Under the pieces are notes generated by a model that was not told the DNA's origin, searched no databases, and saw only the letters and a program-made list of their open reading frames with translations. A DNA stretch of 64,000 bases from Corella eumyota (lineage: Eukaryota; Chordata; Ascidiacea; Phlebobranchia; Corellidae): the NCBI GenBank assembly GCA_963082875.1, contig OY720101.1, forward strand, positions 4,650,001 to 4,714,000, read 5' to 3'. Each line of letters opens with the position of its first letter. Position 1 is the first letter of the stretch. The position numbers and the translations under genes were made by a program. Below, one piece after another: positions 24,837-37,400 of the stretch.

Positions 24837-24934
24837 GGAACACTTTTCGTTTACCGTCCTTTAGCAATTTTTTTACTGTTACCGATCTTGCCAAATTTTC
24901 CTTTTTTCGAAGGACCGTAAACTACAAGTGGTCC
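24837..24934. mobile_element. Short terminal-inverted-repeat element (about 98 bp)
   Basis: The left end GGAACACTTTTCGTTTAC and the reverse complement of the right end, GGACCACTTGTAGTTTAC, match with a few mismatches. Both then continue into CGTCCTT or GGTCCTT, so the inverted repeats are about 27 bp around a loop of about 45 bp. Such a structure fits a minimal MITE or a foldback hairpin. No clear target duplication is visible and there is no coding sequence. Confidence 0.5.
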
Positions 24935-27900
24935 CAACCACTTAATATCCATATGAATATTACGTATGGTAATGTTTTAGTTTTTGGGCGTGTAATTCTA
25001 AAGTTGTTTGGAATGTTTTACAATTTTACAAATGTCACTAAGGCGTGGAACATAGAAATTGTAACCAAAAATAGGCATCGAATGTTATAAATACCTTAAA
25101 TGGGTTGTGTGACAAATTAAATTTAATATATTGTATGTTAAAATCACAATCACTTTTAAAATTTGGATTTAAATGTTTCCATTTCACAAAAGTTAGAAAC
25201 AAAATTTAAATCAATGGAGATTTGCTTAAGATAAAATGTATATTTAGCTTTTAAGTAATTGAAGTAATAACACCTGTTTGAAGAGTACAAGTTACATTAA
25301 TCATGCACCGCAAAAAGGATTAGGCACTTCTAATCTGATTGTGGATTTAACTGTCATAATATTATATCTGCCAATCACTAAAAACTCGTCAATGTCAAGA
25401 ATTCAGTGCGTAAATCAGCTGTGTAAATAGACCGTGTATGCTCTCATTAGCAACATATCGGCCCTATACTAGCATGAAATTGCTTGTAAACAAGCAGTGC
25501 TTAAGGTGTCAATGATTTAAGGTATGATACGGCATGTGTGGCATACGCAGAAACGATTACAATCGGCCCTAGCGAACGCAGTGCGGGAAAACGTTTTGTA
25601 ATTGATTTCAAGCTCGTTTAAAACGAATTAAAATATTTGACTTAGCCTTTATTTAACTATGAGCTGCCCGGTAAATTATTTACGGAAACTTTGTCCGAAA
25701 AAATGCCGATCTGTAGCGATATATCTTCGTTACGGTTTAAGATAGCAATATGTTTAACAAAATGGTGTTAAACGCTTGAGATCTGTATCAAGGCGTAAAA
25801 GTGACGTGTCATCGTAAGAAACTGTTTCGCGTGGGCAAAAAGTTTAAACCCTTACACAAATCAGCAATAATCGTTCAGCAAATATTGACGTAAATCAACG
25901 TAAAACGCGCGCCGGTAACCGACGCCTATGAATAAAACTTAACTGTCTTTGAGTCGACAACTCGGGTTCAAATCGATTTTTCACGGTCTTTTTTTTACAA
26001 CACAGATTAAATTATAATATTTTAAAATTAAAATTTTATTAACTGCTAAGGCTCTGAACTGAAATTGGAAAATTACCCTTTTTTGTATACCATTTACAAT
26101 AATAACGTTAACTATCCTTGATTAATATTTTTGTATTATTTGAAACACCGAAGTTGTACACCCTATTTCCGATGCCATTGGTTTACAACTTGAGTTTTAT
26201 TTTTGGCAATGTCAGGAATTCCACTTCACGTGTGAGATATGCCAAAGGGCACCTATGCAATATCACAGCTTGTTTAATATATTCTCGTAATTGTCAGATA
26301 AGAAATATGTGTTAATTCCGAGGTACCAGTACTTGCGATTATCACAGATCGCGACCTATCATCAGATTACTGCGCTTAAATGTCTAAAAAGCGGAGAAAA
26401 GTTGCAAATTACATGTTTCTCATACCTATAATTAACACATTATACTGACCGGACGCTTTATTAAACGCTTACCATCAAGTGCATGCATTGTGTCGATTTC
26501 ATATTTGATTAACAAGAAAACTTAAAATCACTTGGCTTTGATAAAGAGTTAAGTGTTGTTTACTTCTATAGCAAGAGTGGCAATTATAATGCAGATGTGC
26601 TATAAGTGTTAACCTTATTTTAGGTTTAAGCATACAGGAATTTAGTCACTTCAAAATCTTGCTATTGTGTAGGGCTTAACATTGGGATACGTTTTGTAAT
26701 GTTTTTGCTATGTTTAATCAGTTCCACGTGAAGCGTAAGTAAGTGTTCTTCTGTGTATTGATCAACAGGCACCAAACTTTCTAAACGCCGATTTGTTTTT
26801 AGCCTAAACAACTTGGCGCAGCTGCACTCGCTGATCTTCCACCTTAAATTTGCGCCTGCAAATGTTAACTGCGTTTGATTTGTGCCGTGGCAGTATGTAG
26901 GTCTGGTTAATTATAAGTCACACAGTTCGATTTAAGGCAAATTCTTTTACTGGTGGCGAAAGAGACTTCGCAGAACTGGAGAGAATTTTGTGCGTCTTTA
27001 ACGCTTCGTTAATCCAGAATGTCGGGAAAAAGTCACTAGGCGACAGTTTTTAGATTGTCACGCTATATGGTAGGAATGACATAGTCTTCCTGTCATTTTA
27101 ACCCTTGCTGCAACTGTTCTATTAAAGCCTTTACATATTCTACGCCGTTCAGACATATTTATATTGGTTAAACTATTTTTTAGCCTAAAATATTTTCTAT
27201 TTAAACAAGTATATATTTTCAATATTTCCCCTTGCAACTACCTTTATTTCGAGCATTATTATCACAAAGTTTTATATCAATTTCCTTCAGTTTAATTCTG
27301 TACAAAATATAAAATAGTAAACTGTAAAAAAGATGTCATTTCACGCAACAAGAAAAAGAAACGCTGGCAAAGTTATTTGCAAAATGGAATAAAATAAAAC
27401 AAAGATATCGTTTTAAAAATGGATAAAAAATTGAAGCTTATGTTGTCAAGAATATTCTTAATTAAAATATGATTGAGAAAAAATTAGTTTTTGATAGCGT
27501 ATCACTATTTTTCTACAGCAAAAACTTGAATAAGAAATCATTACGAAATGTGTCAAAATTTTAACAATAACGCCTCTTTAAATAAGCGAAAATTTTCGGT
27601 AATTTTTTTTATTCATCGTCTGTTTGCGTAAAATGGCATAACCCATCGTAATGGTGGTGTGAAGACTGATCAAATCTAAAGTTTATTTTTGTTAAGTTTA
27701 TAAATATTCGGAATTTTATTTATACCCAGGCCACGTTGTTGTTTACAAAACTATCAGCAAAAAAGAAATAGCTTATAGGAGCCACGCCAAAAAACTTAGC
27801 AAAAATAATAATAACACTCAACAAAAAAACAAAATTGAAACAAAAAAAATAATAAATAATGAAATAATGCTGAAGCAATACATTAAAATCGACGATTGAA

Positions 27901-28216
27901 ATAGGTTTGGTTTAGAGTATGGTATACAACAACTTCTCGAAATAGCTTATTGACAAAAACGAAACACCAGCCATTAAAGCATTAATGATGCAATAAAGTT
28001 AAAATCATATTGAAGTGGTTAAAATATCGTAACTTTTATTGCTTTTAATGCCGTCCAAACCGTAGAATTTACCCTTAATGACACGAGGTAGCTATACAGC
28101 GCACGTATACCCTACTACATTGATATATTGGTGTGTTTGTTTTTTTGCTTAAATGTTTTTGGCAAGAATTTTTTCGATTTCAAATCCGAGTCGCCGATTA
28201 TCTTGCAACCCATTGT

Positions 28217-28244
28217 CACGTGATCTACCTCTATCAGTCACGTG
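28217..28244. promoter_or_regulatory. Paired CACGTG E-boxes just 3' of bmp2/4
   Basis: CACGTG at 28217-28222 and 28239-28244, each preceded by GT or AGT and with a 16-base gap, about 95-120 bases beyond the bmp2/4 stop codon. The layout resembles the pair at 23497-23525. A TGACGTCA palindrome follows at 28272-28279. On the - strand all of these would be in the 3' UTR or immediate 3' flank. Confidence 0.4.
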
Positions 28245-28339
28245 GTTCCGTTCTCCACTAGCCGGTTAGCGTGACGTCACTATTTTGCCTGTTCGCGTGG
28301 AAACTCTTGCTATGCCGAGCAACACATTTGATTTGTTGG

Positions 28340-31300
28340 CTATCGACAACCGCATGCGCCGACTTCCATGTCATGGTAAGTTTTTAGTAACACTATACTC
28401 TGGTCGTCGTAGTATAGCATCGACAGGGAATTAAGCTCGGTTGGCACGCAACAGGGCTTAGAAGAGGCCTCCGGTTTTACCGAATTAACGAACGACTGCA
28501 CGATGGCGTGGTTCGTAGCGTTCATATGCGCCGACAGCGGGAACTCACAAAGTCCCTCGCAAAAGTATGCTTTGTAGCCATGCGGGGCGACAATCCAATC
28601 GTTCCAGCCTACGTCTTTAAAGTCCACGTAAAGATCGTGTCGCTGACAGTTGCGACGGCGACGATGCTTCCTTCGCTTCTTTTTTGAACTGTTCGTGTTT
28701 TTTCGGCTACTTCTTCGCGTTCTACGCTGCAGGTTTGTATTTTTGCCGTCGTGGGAATATGTGAGCAACTTTGGTCTACCGTGGTGCCATTCGTCGTTTG
28801 AAACGTCCTTGTGTAAAGAACGACGAAGCCTAACGTGCGACTTGTGGTCACCCTCGGGTTCCCCGCCGTCTTTCTCCCGGACCACCTCGACCAAAAGCCC
28901 GTGATTGTCCTCGTGCTTATTCGTGGCCCATTTCATTGAGGCAAGGCTAACATCAAACCTTTCCCAAGTGGAGTTGCGAGAGTCTACCAGCCTCGTATCC
29001 AGTAAGCGAGTAATAGGTTCCTGCAACCGAAGGCCCGGGTTTTTCGCGACTTGATTTTTTGTATTGTCAGGTAACTTGATAATCTCGTATATGTTAATCC
29101 TATGAATATGGTGCTCGTCCAGGTTAATGTGTTGCGCTACCGCTTCTCTGTGGAGTAAGAGTTCTGACGCTCCGATTACCTCGTGGTTAGGAATGCTGCT
29201 GACATCAAACCGAAGTCGAATGTGATTTTCAGGCATTCCTTCTAAGTGTTCGTCTTCATCTAAAAAATAAAGTAAAAATTAAAAAATGTGTAAAATAAAT
29301 AAATATGTTCGAACTATGGCTAAGTACATATTAACACCGACGCAGCGTTTTTATTGTATTACAAATTCCCGAAAGTTGGTAATATTTTATCAAATACAAC
29401 ACTGTAAAGCATATAAGGTCAAAACAAAGGGGTTCATTTAAAAGTTTTTTATTTGCTCAGCAACAAAGCCAATCTTGGTGTTGATTTATTGCAAGTGTCG
29501 CACACTTTGCTATGTCCGGAAAACAATGCAATTATCTGCCCTCGTGCATACATAATCAAACAAGAGGGGGGCGAGCAAACATCTAATGGGATTACATTAT
29601 GCGATAAGAAAAGTTAATGATAAATATATCGGGCCAGCACCGAGCCAGACAGTTTGACTATTGGTCGGAAATTCGGGAATGTCGTACAAAACCTGACTCT
29701 TTGTTGAATGCCTTGTTGAAAGCGCGATTTAACAATGAAGTCGCGCGTGCACAGTGTTTCGGGATCTTGCAAAGGTTGATTTTTGGTCAAATGTTATTGT
29801 TTTGTGATAGTTGTGTAATTATGTAAAGACAATTGAACGGCGCCGTTTTTAGACATGTCTGTTGGTTTAAATAGACGTAGAACCTACTTTGTATTCTAAC
29901 ATGTTTATAAACACCATTCATTAATCACTATACCCAATATTTAGCAAAAAAATAAATTTTATTTAAAAAACGTGTTGCTAATTTTAATTTTAAAATTGTT
30001 TATTTTGATTTTTCTAATTTGTATATTATCGTATCTATATTTTAATTAATTTTGAGTGACGTTGATGTATATGAAAAATCTAATTAAAAACGCCAGCCCA
30101 TTTTTCCTTTTAGTGGCGGTAATTTATAACTATACGATCGTATCTTCCTTCCAATATTCATGTAATAATCATGTGTATTTATCTTGGTTAAAATTCAATA
30201 AACGAGAGCCATTATCATTCGGTCAGATCAAGCTCTAATCACATATTAAAAACGCGGGGTGGGCCTTGTTTTAAATCTGCCAATCTCCCTATTACGTCAC
30301 AATACGTTTCTTATTAAATATCGGTCACACGCCTATATGCGCGATGGGAAACTATCCGACTTTCAAAACTAATAAACGACAGCCCCTAATCCGACCGACA
30401 CGTGACACGATACGTCATCATCTCGTTATATTTATATCGGAAGCGGCATGTGACGTCATCGATCATGGTTTTTGATAGGATTTGTGTTTTGTGAGTTAAG
30501 TTGTGGTGGCTTATAGTTTAATGAGAATAGAACGCGCGAGACGGAGACTTGTAATTAATGCCTTTCGTATTTCCTCTACGGTCAACTACATGATAAAAAC
30601 AGGGTTTTGGCTTGTTTCAGTGCCGGCCTAAAAGTTCCCAGAGAAATATTTTTTTTTAAATTTCGCACACACTCCAATCGAGTTCAAAAATTTTACCCCA
30701 AATTGCGAAATGTTTTGTCTGCACACTGGCGATGGACGCCAACCCTACACACCCAACTCTACACCTTGTTTCAATAACAAAAAAATAACATCACGACACA
30801 TTCTTTCCCGAAAAAACGAAATCGAAAAAATGTAGCTTTACAAAAAAAACTCTGTCTTTCATTCTAAATTATTGATGTTCACAGCGTGTATTAAATTTTG
30901 ATAAACAATTTTATTTATAATATTTAACCCATTAACGTTTAAAAATGTTATTATTAGAAAGTTTCGCTCGTAGATTGTAAATGAATTGTATCGAAACGTC
31001 GTTGTTAAGTTATAAATATTATTGATAAATTGGGTATAACAGCAATGGCGCGAAACGCAAATATACACACAGACTAAAATAAACGACTTACCGATATGAT
31101 GAAAACTTCTCGCAGTGTTGGTTTTACTGGTAATTTCATCGCCTGGTAAATCGAACCCAGTTTCCCAGGTCGAAACGATGTTGTGCTGCGGTTCGTATGT
31201 ATCTCCCATGTGCGCTTTATACAAATGCTGCATAATACGCGGTATTTGCTTGTCGCTTGACGGCGTAGGCCTGCGCTTAAGTCCAAACATGTTTAATAAA

Positions 31301-31479
31301 GTCTTCTCAAACTCGACTACAATTGTTTCTTCGTCTTCTTGAGCACTGTCGCCGTTTTTAGCGGCCTGTCTAATTAAGTTTTTCCGGCCGACGTCGGGTA
31401 GAAGTCCCGAGCTCAAGTCGATGAATAAATGCAGAAGTAAGGTTCCAAGTAACGTCCAGTCGGCTAAAGCAACCATCAT
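28340..31479 (-). CDS. bmp2/4: BMP2/4 ligand precursor
   Basis: Two coding exons, 31479-31092 and 29259-28340, joined in phase 1 across an intron of 1.8 kb (donor G|GTAAGT, acceptor TTTTTTAG), give 435 residues. The start is the first ATG of the frame and leads straight into a signal peptide (hydrophobic [11 protein letters not shown]). A prodomain follows, then a long basic stretch near 285-330 with RTRR and HRRRR, suited to furin-type cleavage. The mature domain (about 334-435) has the seven-cysteine TGF-beta knot: [18 protein letters not shown] and CGCR. The sequence [15 protein letters not shown] and NATNHAIVQ places it with BMP2/4 and Drosophila Dpp rather than BMP5-8. It is secreted, signals through type I/II Ser/Thr kinase receptors and Smad1/5, and patterns the dorsoventral axis and epidermis in chordates. 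Upstream non-coding exons are not determined. Confidence 0.93.
29260..31091 (-). other. Single coding intron of bmp2/4 with candidate regulatory sites
   Basis: The 1832-bp intron interrupts the prodomain. It contains CACGTG within ACACGTGACAC near 30401 and a TGACGTCATCGATC palindrome near 30452, close together with a TATA-rich stretch. The intron is much longer than those of the genes at 52-63 kb, so an intronic enhancer is plausible, but only motifs support this. Confidence 0.4.
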
Positions 31480-34400
31480 CACTGTAATTCCTTTAACTTG
31501 AACAGTTCAATTAAATTCAATAAAATGCAGACTGAAATTTTTTTTAATCCGAACTGACGTGGTCCACAGCGTTCATCGTTTACAATAAGCTACTAGTCAC
31601 CGGTCAATTTTTGCCTACGATCCTTCTGTAAAATAGAGAAAAACGAATGGTTAGACAACTTCACGTGAGCACAACCTCGGCGTAATGAAGTCTGGAGATA
31701 AATCGAAACGGGCGAAACAAAAATTCGCTGCGAGAGAGTTGCCGAAAAAAAGTTGCCCGCCGACTATAATTAAATCGTAACTTCGGACTCTTTATAATGT
31801 ATTAGTAGTCGGTTATAGACGTACAAAATCCTATTGCATTAACAGTATGTGATTGCGAAAAATAATTTACACGTGTATTGTCATTTACGTAACGACGCAT
31901 TTTTTAAAAAATATTTAAAAATTTGATCGCTAAATTTTTTTTTTTTGATAGGCTTAACTTAATCAAATATCAGTGAATATAGAACGTGAATTGTTACCAA
32001 AAACAACTTAGTAATTACATATCAAATATTACAACATGCAGAACAAAAGTATTTTTTGCCTTCCTGAAAATTCCATTTAAATATGTTTTTATACAGAATG
32101 TCATAAAGCTAAATCTATATGCTCACGACTTAGAAGTACACTGATTTACAAAGCCGGACAAATAATATGTTTTTTAACAAAGCGAGTCAGGTTTTATTGT
32201 GCTTGCTGCTCCTAATCTGTTTGTTTTGCAATGGGCTAAAAACCGAAGCGTTTTATGGATTTATTTGTCCTAACCGGTAACTAGACTTTGAAGGGAAAAA
32301 TTGGACGGTGCTTTGATTTAGGATGACCATTGGTCTGCCCGACACGCTTATAAGATTTTTAACACGCACAAAAATTTCTTCACCCAAAATCGATTTTGAA
32401 TTTTTTTTTTTAAATGATTTTTCATAAATTTTTGTAAATTTTTAAAAAGAGTTTCGAAAATTTTTAACAAGACGCTGATAGATAAATCGTCATAACCCCC
32501 CTTTCACCTTTCTGACTGTATTCAAATTTTGTTGTATCTAGTTTTGCTTTGAACTTGAACATATAGCCTTGCAAAAACAAGGTTTTAACATATTTCGTTG
32601 CAAAACTTACCTAAAAACATGTACTACATATACCTCCCAATCTATTTACAAGAGGAGTGAATATAGTAAAACAACATTAATCACAAACCTAGTATGTTGT
32701 TCTACTGACAGTTAAAATAATAACATAGCCACGTGACTTTTTAGTGCTGGCCAAGTTCGACTTGACATGCGTTTAATCCTTTAATTGGCCAGTCGTAAAC
32801 CCGTTTTGTTTTATTTGTTTAACAATATTAGCCTTGTTTTTGTGCAAAGCTGCTACTTAAAGTGGCATTAAAAATATTTTAAAGGTAAGACCGACGGCTA
32901 TATGTTTACGCTAGAAAATTAAATAATTTTTTTTATTCTAAAAGTAAAGGGCAATAATTTTACATTTAAAAAAATAGATATTGATTGATATATTATTTAA
33001 ATAACAAATATCACATAACAAATAGCGTAAATTCCACCTAAATTGAATTTCCGTTCAAAAATAAACTAGTGTTAAAATCCATATTATTATTACTCCTTAT
33101 ACATCTAATAGTGATGCCAGATATATCTTCTTAATAAATAAATTTTAGTTAGGTTTTAAAATTTTGTTGGTGTATTGCGGTTAAAAGTTTTATTCTTATT
33201 GTAAATTGGTAATAAATGTACTGATTTATAGAGTTATGCAATGCGTAATTTAACAAAAAAAGTTTATAAAAAACACCTAAAAAATTTTACTTAAAAATAA
33301 CAGCAACAAAATTTAAAAAAAAATTTTTTTTCTAAAAATCTCATAAAAAATGTCTTTCTATAAGTATTCACCAAATGCCGGTAAACCTATAATTTGAACG
33401 ACATAAACGCCAACGTGCCCTTGTCCTTGTGGTTAACGACTTCCTTCTAGTTAAAAGATAAAAGTTTAATTTCGAAACCTAAACCTACAAAATATGCATT
33501 CTGTCAACTGAATACTTAATGAGAAAACAAAGCTTTCGTTCTACTGCGTTCCAGGTATAATTTATTACTAATTAACTCGGTGTATTAATTGTCAATTCTG
33601 CTTGTTTTTTACTCCCGTTATCTAGTAATGTAAATTACTGAGTTAAACGCAAATATGTTCGCAATTCTGTACTCAAATCAGCAAATATATGCTATAACTT
33701 GATTTCATATTTTTGACATGCCGTTTTTGTAATTTAAAATTTTAGTTTTGTAAAATATGACCATCAGTTTTCTGAATATTAAATCATTTAAATTTTAAAG
33801 TATTTATGTGTAAGCTAATATAGCTTTGCGTGCAGACTTATAAGTTCAGCGTGCGACCAAGTTATGTTGTTGTTCCTTGTACACTTCTAACACAAGTACA
33901 TTCGCAAGAGGGTTAAAATAACATAGAGTCTTGGCCTTGACGACCGCTATTAAAAAGCGTTGCTCATAGATCTTGTACAAGTGTAGACGAAAACTTACAA
34001 ATCAACAAGGTCAACAGCGACGCGTTATTACGCAAATGGTAACCCAATCGTATTTTTCCCGCCCTTTTTTCGCCAACGTTAATCTAGATACCGACTTAAA
34101 CACTTGGGTTAACATATGCGAAACTGCTATATATTTATTAAAGCACTTAACGCGTTTTCATTCAAGCGTTCGGCTATGATGCCCGTTTGAATGAATCTGG
34201 CATTGAAGCGATACTAATGAACAAGTGCTTATCGTACAAACAAATTTAACATTCGAGCTATATACAATTGTCCATCAAAGTGTGCGACCGCTATCTTAAA
34301 GATTTAATTGAAATTATTATTAAATTTACAAGCTAGGGGACTTTTTAGTAAGCAAAGTGTGTTGAATATGTTTGATCTATTACTGCCAGTCGATTTCATG

Positions 34401-37400
34401 TTTAGCTCTTAATATCGAGACGTCGTATAATTAGGCGAAACAAAATGGCTGCTTAGCAAAGAACCAATGCCGCGTTTTAGCATCATCAATCTGTTTATAA
34501 ATAAAACCGGGTACCCAGGTCATACTAACAGGAAATGAACTGCCGAGGCCTGTCAATCATTTCCAGTAGAAGTTAATGCGGAAAATGTACGCGCACCGCT
34601 AACTGGTTTATATCTACTTGAACCGTAAAAAAAATCCCAAGCCAGAGTTTATAGGTCTCTGTCACAGAACATCTATTTAACGCTTTACTCGGAATGTGAT
34701 GTTAGCATAATCAATATTGATGAAAGAAAAAGTCTAGGATCGGGTATTTGGTGTTGTTTTTGGAAACGTGTTTTGTAAATTACGCTGATTTACGGAGCAT
34801 AAACCATGAGCTGGGGACTTAGATTGATGGACGTTTTATGCTATAAACTTACGGCCAAATTTTACCAAGAAAAATAAAATTGCGCCTTTTAAAATTCCTG
34901 CCAAAAAAGAAAAATTTAAATGTTTTATAAAATACTTAAAATTAAAATAAGGAAAAAAAAAAGAAAAGTATGCAACATGCCTTAAAATGTCAGGAAATCA
35001 AAAAAGGGGTTGTTTATATAAAAAATTTCATTTTTATCTCAATTACAAAACCATTAAAAACTTAACAAAATTCGTGCTGTACCGTTAAAAGCACAAAAAC
35101 CGACACTTAATAATTTTTTATTAAAAAAAACGAAAAATAAGTTGAACAGTTTATTATCAGTGTCAGAAATATATGACGATGATCGATGGTTTATAAACTG
35201 GACGCCTGCACTTCTTATATTTGTAGCACCTCGGGCAACTTAAGACATGGATTAGCGTTATTGATTTTCATAAAGTGGTCAACTTTTCGGGCTTTTGTTA
35301 CAAATTTTAACAACTTCAACCAAGCGTTATAATATAGGGTTTTAATATTTTAAAATATTAAGGACTAAAAAATACGATTTTGGCGCGTAAAATATTTTGA
35401 TTTAACTTATAGATAAACCTAATAAAATGCCAATTATTTTAGGCTAAACACAATTAACCCTTATTATTATAACATAAACATTACTTAAAACTTTAAATAA
35501 TGAGTAAATGTCACAAAATTAAAAAGTAATTCGTGAGCGCTTTAAAAACTAGCCAGGCATGCACAATCGAATCCCAGAAATCCCAACCTATTCTCCTTAA
35601 GCGAAATCACATTATGCAATAATACAAGGGGTATAAAATAAACGGCCTAATAACAGGCCTCATTCGTCGATATGACGCCAGGTAATTGCTTAGATTCGTA
35701 TCAAGTACCTCCGTCTACATCTGATTCGTATTGGATTACAAAACCATAAAAAAACGAAGTCCCAAAATTGAGCGCTGCAAATTTGTAGGTACGACAAGTT
35801 TTCAGTAAGCTTCGGGTATTGGGATTTTCTCCGCTTAATTTCGGCCTCGTTTTGTGATTTATAGATCCTCCGATAACACAGCAAACAGTTTACATATGCA
35901 TAATAATCGCTATTTCCGAATTATAACTTAATCGAACGAAATTAAATCAATATGGGTTTAAATGTAAGGCCTACGCATTTCAGCTCTGCGCCTACTCTAA
36001 CCTAACCGCGGCACTATTTACTGTGATGTCTGATTCGGAATATTTCCTATAACGAAAATGATTTATGAGCCCACTGCGACACTTTTGCAAATAAAAGCCG
36101 GCTCGGCAGGGGAAAACTCGTAAGTTATAACTATATAGCTGTTCGGTGGGATTGACTTATTTAAACCAAAGGTGCATTAACTCTTGTCAGCTCGAATCGG
36201 AAATCTGACGTAAATTCTGTATGTGCAATCGTAACTATTCCGTTGGCAAATAAAAGAGGGTGTGCGCTTTAAATAAATATACGTCAAAAATAACAAAATT
36301 AAACCATACTAAATTAAGTGCATAGGTTTGAAATAGGGTAATTTTCACATAGCTTAGATAGTTTAAAAATCGACTCTTATGCGTTTAGAGATTTGTATAT
36401 AAGATGTAGTATATGAAGCATAGCCCAGACCTACGCCCAGTCTGTACAAGCAATAACATAGAACACGATACAGAGAAAAGGGATAGGGGAAAATAGATTT
36501 TACCCTATATAAGGCAGGGTCAATATCTTAAAATCTATATTCTTTTATTTAAGCGTCGCCGGATATCCAAATGGCCGAAAGGGGACGTTTTTAAAGGGCT
36601 TTAAAAGCAATTTAACGGTCATAACATCTCATAAAAATACTTGCTCGCCAATAAGGTTTAACCCAGGTGGTCTAATGGGTCAGATATACTTGTGTTGATA
36701 TAACTCAGCTATACATTACTTTCCGTTACAAACGGCTAAAAGCTATATACTTATTAATTATTTTGTCATTTTCTGATACTTCATTTTGAATTTGGGTTTA
36801 CTTTTTAGAATATGTAGAGAAAAAAACGCTTAGTAAAAAGCATACACAAATATAACTGCATTTAAAAATTTAAACAAGCATTTAAAATAGTCTAAAACCT
36901 GTCATAAATGGTTGAAAAATGTGCAAGTAAAACCGCACTAAAGTTGTGCCAACTTAAAATATTGATTTCAGTATTCTGACAACTGAAAGGTATTGTTGGG
37001 TAAAGTCTTGGGTTAAGATTACCAGATTACGTCAGTAGTTTCGATTTTTCACAATATCAGGCACGTTCTATTTGCAATGGCCTTAACAGCCTAAAATATC
37101 GCACTACAAGAGCTAGAATAATACAAAACATAACAAAACACATATTTCGAAAATTTTAAAGTTCCAAAAAACCCTTACCCTAAAATATTCGCAATTTTAA
37201 AGTTTCGTTAAGATATCAAATTACTTATATTAAATGCTTGAATGATTGCGTTGTTTAAAAAAAAGACAACGTGTTTTGCTATTTGCAAGAAAATTATATA
37301 AGCAAATATTAACAATATTTTAAAGCCTTATCATAGTCACGTTTTTTACATTAACAAAATAGAATACAGTTACATTAATCGCGTCTTTGTCCGGTAATTT

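Larger units (their letters stand above)
9423..28216. other. Large gene-poor interval, about 19 kb
   Basis: To about 9690 this is the 3' flank of copy C. Beyond that I find no exon chain, RNA gene or known repeat family. Short open frames, such as those near 9971, 12135, 17977, 20784 and 21614, lack domain character or splice context. GC content rises locally at about 12.8 kb, 13.55-14.1 kb and 23.4-23.7 kb. Since the region lies 3' of bmp2/4, distal regulatory DNA is the most likely content, but this is inference. Confidence 0.4.

Noticed and set aside
25925-25990. Possible tRNA-like sequence ending in a T run
   Set aside because: Only a partial B box (GGTTCAAATCG) is present and the acceptor and D arms do not pair.
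28650-28904. Arginine-rich open frame on the + strand
   Set aside because: It is the antisense of the basic processing region of bmp2/4 and has no independent support.
35370-35392. Second TTTTGGCGC E2F-like site
   Set aside because: Isolated in non-coding DNA with no nearby start, so a chance match is likely.
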